Part shown: piece after piece, positions 24,126-25,140 of the stretch
Layout: each line of letters begins with the position of its first letter
Position numbering within the stretch: position 1 is the first letter of the stretch
Assembly: GCA_964415245.1 (NCBI GenBank)
Contig: CAYQAJ010000043.1
Coordinates: forward strand, 1 to 25,140
DNA from: CAYQAJ01 sp964415245
GTDB lineage: Bacteria > Planctomycetota > Planctomycetia > Pirellulales > Pirellulaceae
Reading direction: 5' to 3'
Length of the DNA stretch: 25,140 nt
Translations under genes and position numbers: made by a program
The notes under the pieces: model-generated
Seen by the model: only the letters and a program-made list of their open reading frames with translations
Told to the model about the DNA's origin: nothing
Database searches by the model: none

Positions 24126-25140
24126 CTAATGTTTGAAGTGCCGTCGGCCGGTGAACACCATCGCCAGGCCGTGCCGGTTGCACGCCGCGATCACTTCGTC
24201 GTCGTTGCGCGAGCCGCCGGGCTGCACGATGGCCGCTACACCCGCCGACTGGGCCTTGTCAATCGAATCGGCGAAGGGGAAGAATGCGTCGGAGGCCATC
24301 ACGCTCCCCCGAGCGCGATCGCCCGCTTTCGCCACGGCAAGATCGACTGAGTCGACGCGGCTCATTTGCCCCGCGCCGACGCCGCAAACCGCCCGTCCCG
24401 CCGCAAGCACGATGGCGTTCGACTTCACGTGCCGCACGACAGCCCAGGCGAATCGCAGGTCGTTGTACTGGGCGTCGCTCGGCGCGGTGTGCGTGACGAC
24501 GCGCCACTGGTCGATCAGGTCGGGTTCGACGTCGGCATCCTGCACGAGCAGGCCACCTTCGATGAAGCGATAGTTGCGATGCCCAGGTGGCACGTCGAGC
24601 GAATCGACCTGCATCAGTCGCACGCTCTTATGCCACTTGGGGCGCGTGGTGAGCAATTCGAGCGCTTCGGGCGCGAAACCGGGCGCCACAATCGCCTCGA
24701 TGAACAAACCGGGCGCCGCCAGCCGCTCGGCAGTTGCCAGATCGACCGGCCGGTTCATTCCCAGGATCGAGCCGAACGCGCTCAGCGGATCGCCTTCGAG
24801 GGCGTTGCTTGTTGCCTCGGCCAGAGTTTCGGCCGAGGCGGCCCCGCACGGGTTGTTGTGCTTGATGACGACGGCCGCCGCATCGGGTAGCGACCTCGCG
24901 AGCGCCAGCGCGCTGTCGAGGTCCAACAGGTTGTTGTACGAGAGCTCCTTGCCCGCCAATTGTTTGGCCGTCACCAGGCTGCCGCCGCTCGCCGCCGGGT
25001 CGCGGTAGAGCGCCGCCCGCTGGTGCGGGTTTTCGCCGTATCGCAACGAGTCCCCCCGCCGCATTGCCAGGCGTAGATCGTCGGGGAACAACTCGGTCGA
25101 TGCCTCCTGCGCATCGGACGGCTCCTGGGCGAAGTAGTCG
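24126..25140 (-). CDS. purH: Bifunctional AICAR transformylase/IMP cyclohydrolase, C-terminal part
   Basis: The last 338 codons of PurH; the gene enters from the right edge, where the frame is open (DYFAQEPSDAQEASTELFPDD). A TTG at 25091 is not the start. The segment is the AICAR formyltransferase domain, which formylates AICAR with 10-formyl-THF. Signatures: LRYGENPHQ, AGKELSYNNLLDLDSAL, VIKHNNPCGAA (with the catalytic Lys-His pair), LEGDPLSAFGSI, KSNAIVLA, GVGAGQMSRVDS and ASDAFFPFADSID, ending RRHFKH. The N-terminal IMP cyclohydrolase domain (about 200 residues) would lie outside the window. trpC follows six bases downstream, so the two very likely share a transcript. Confidence 0.96.
   Translation of the reverse strand, partial: DYFAQEPSDAQEASTELFPDDLRLAMRRGDSLRYGENPHQRAALYRDPAASGGSLVTAKQLAGKELSYNNLLDLDSALALARSLPDAAAVVIKHNNPCGAASAETLAEATSNALEGDPLSAFGSILGMNRPVDLATAERLAAPGLFIEAIVAPGFAPEALELLTTRPKWHKSVRLMQVDSLDVPPGHRNYRFIEGGLLVQDADVEPDLIDQWRVVTHTAPSDAQYNDLRFAWAVVRHVKSNAIVLAAGRAVCGVGAGQMSRVDSVDLAVAKAGDRARGSVMASDAFFPFADSIDKAQSAGVAAIVQPGGSRNDDEVIAACNRHGLAMVFTGRRHFKH

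Overview
The window reads as one scaffold of a high-GC bacterium, most likely a planctomycete of the Pirellulales type. This is an inference from gene content: a Tat-exported Gfo/Idh/MocA oxidoreductase, HEAT-repeat lipoproteins, a DUF1570-like metallopeptidase, a membrane-anchored kinase-like protein, a PIG-L deacetylase, a long coiled-coil protein with a conserved-looking tail, and several families of short palindromic intergenic repeats. A run of exactly 100 N (19286-19385) shows that it is draft assembly. No rRNA, tRNA, CRISPR array, prophage or intact insertion sequence was seen.

Layout. 1-4050 (minus): two secreted or lipid-anchored proteins with HEAT-like repeats, the first running off the left edge. 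4511-6919 (plus): a histone-deacetylase-family amidohydrolase, then a Tat-exported oxidoreductase with a strong ribosome binding site. 6928-7140: a nested inverted-repeat region between convergent genes. 7145-7969 (minus): a PIG-L/LmbE deacetylase. 8083-8208: a MITE-like element. 8239-8871 (plus): a small NAD(P)-binding reductase whose 3' end overlaps, tail to tail, a kinase-like membrane protein (8852-10525, minus) with altered active-site motifs. 10930-14269 (plus): a HEAT lipoprotein, a GT-C type glycosyltransferase and a small secreted protein. 14312-18085 (minus): a 790-residue coiled-coil protein and a 2-hydroxyacid dehydrogenase. 18183-18299: another inverted-repeat element. 18308-19285 (minus): a DUF1570-like protein cut by the assembly gap. 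19511-23143 (plus): a secreted protein of unknown function, a parvulin-type peptidyl-prolyl isomerase and a MutY-type adenine glycosylase with an Asp-to-Glu change at the catalytic position. 23143-23339: hairpins and a 63-bp direct repeat. 23337-25140 (minus): trpC downstream of purH, six bases apart, with purH running off the right edge.

How the genes work together: mostly they do not form one pathway. The clear functional link is purH-trpC (purine and tryptophan synthesis, likely one transcript). The secreted protein, the PPIase and mutY lie close together on one strand and may be co-transcribed. The rest looks like ordinary chromosomal background. I found no convincing new multi-gene system. 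The most notable signals are the varied palindromic and inverted-repeat elements in the spacers, the kinase-like protein with degenerate catalytic motifs, and the MutY active-site substitution.
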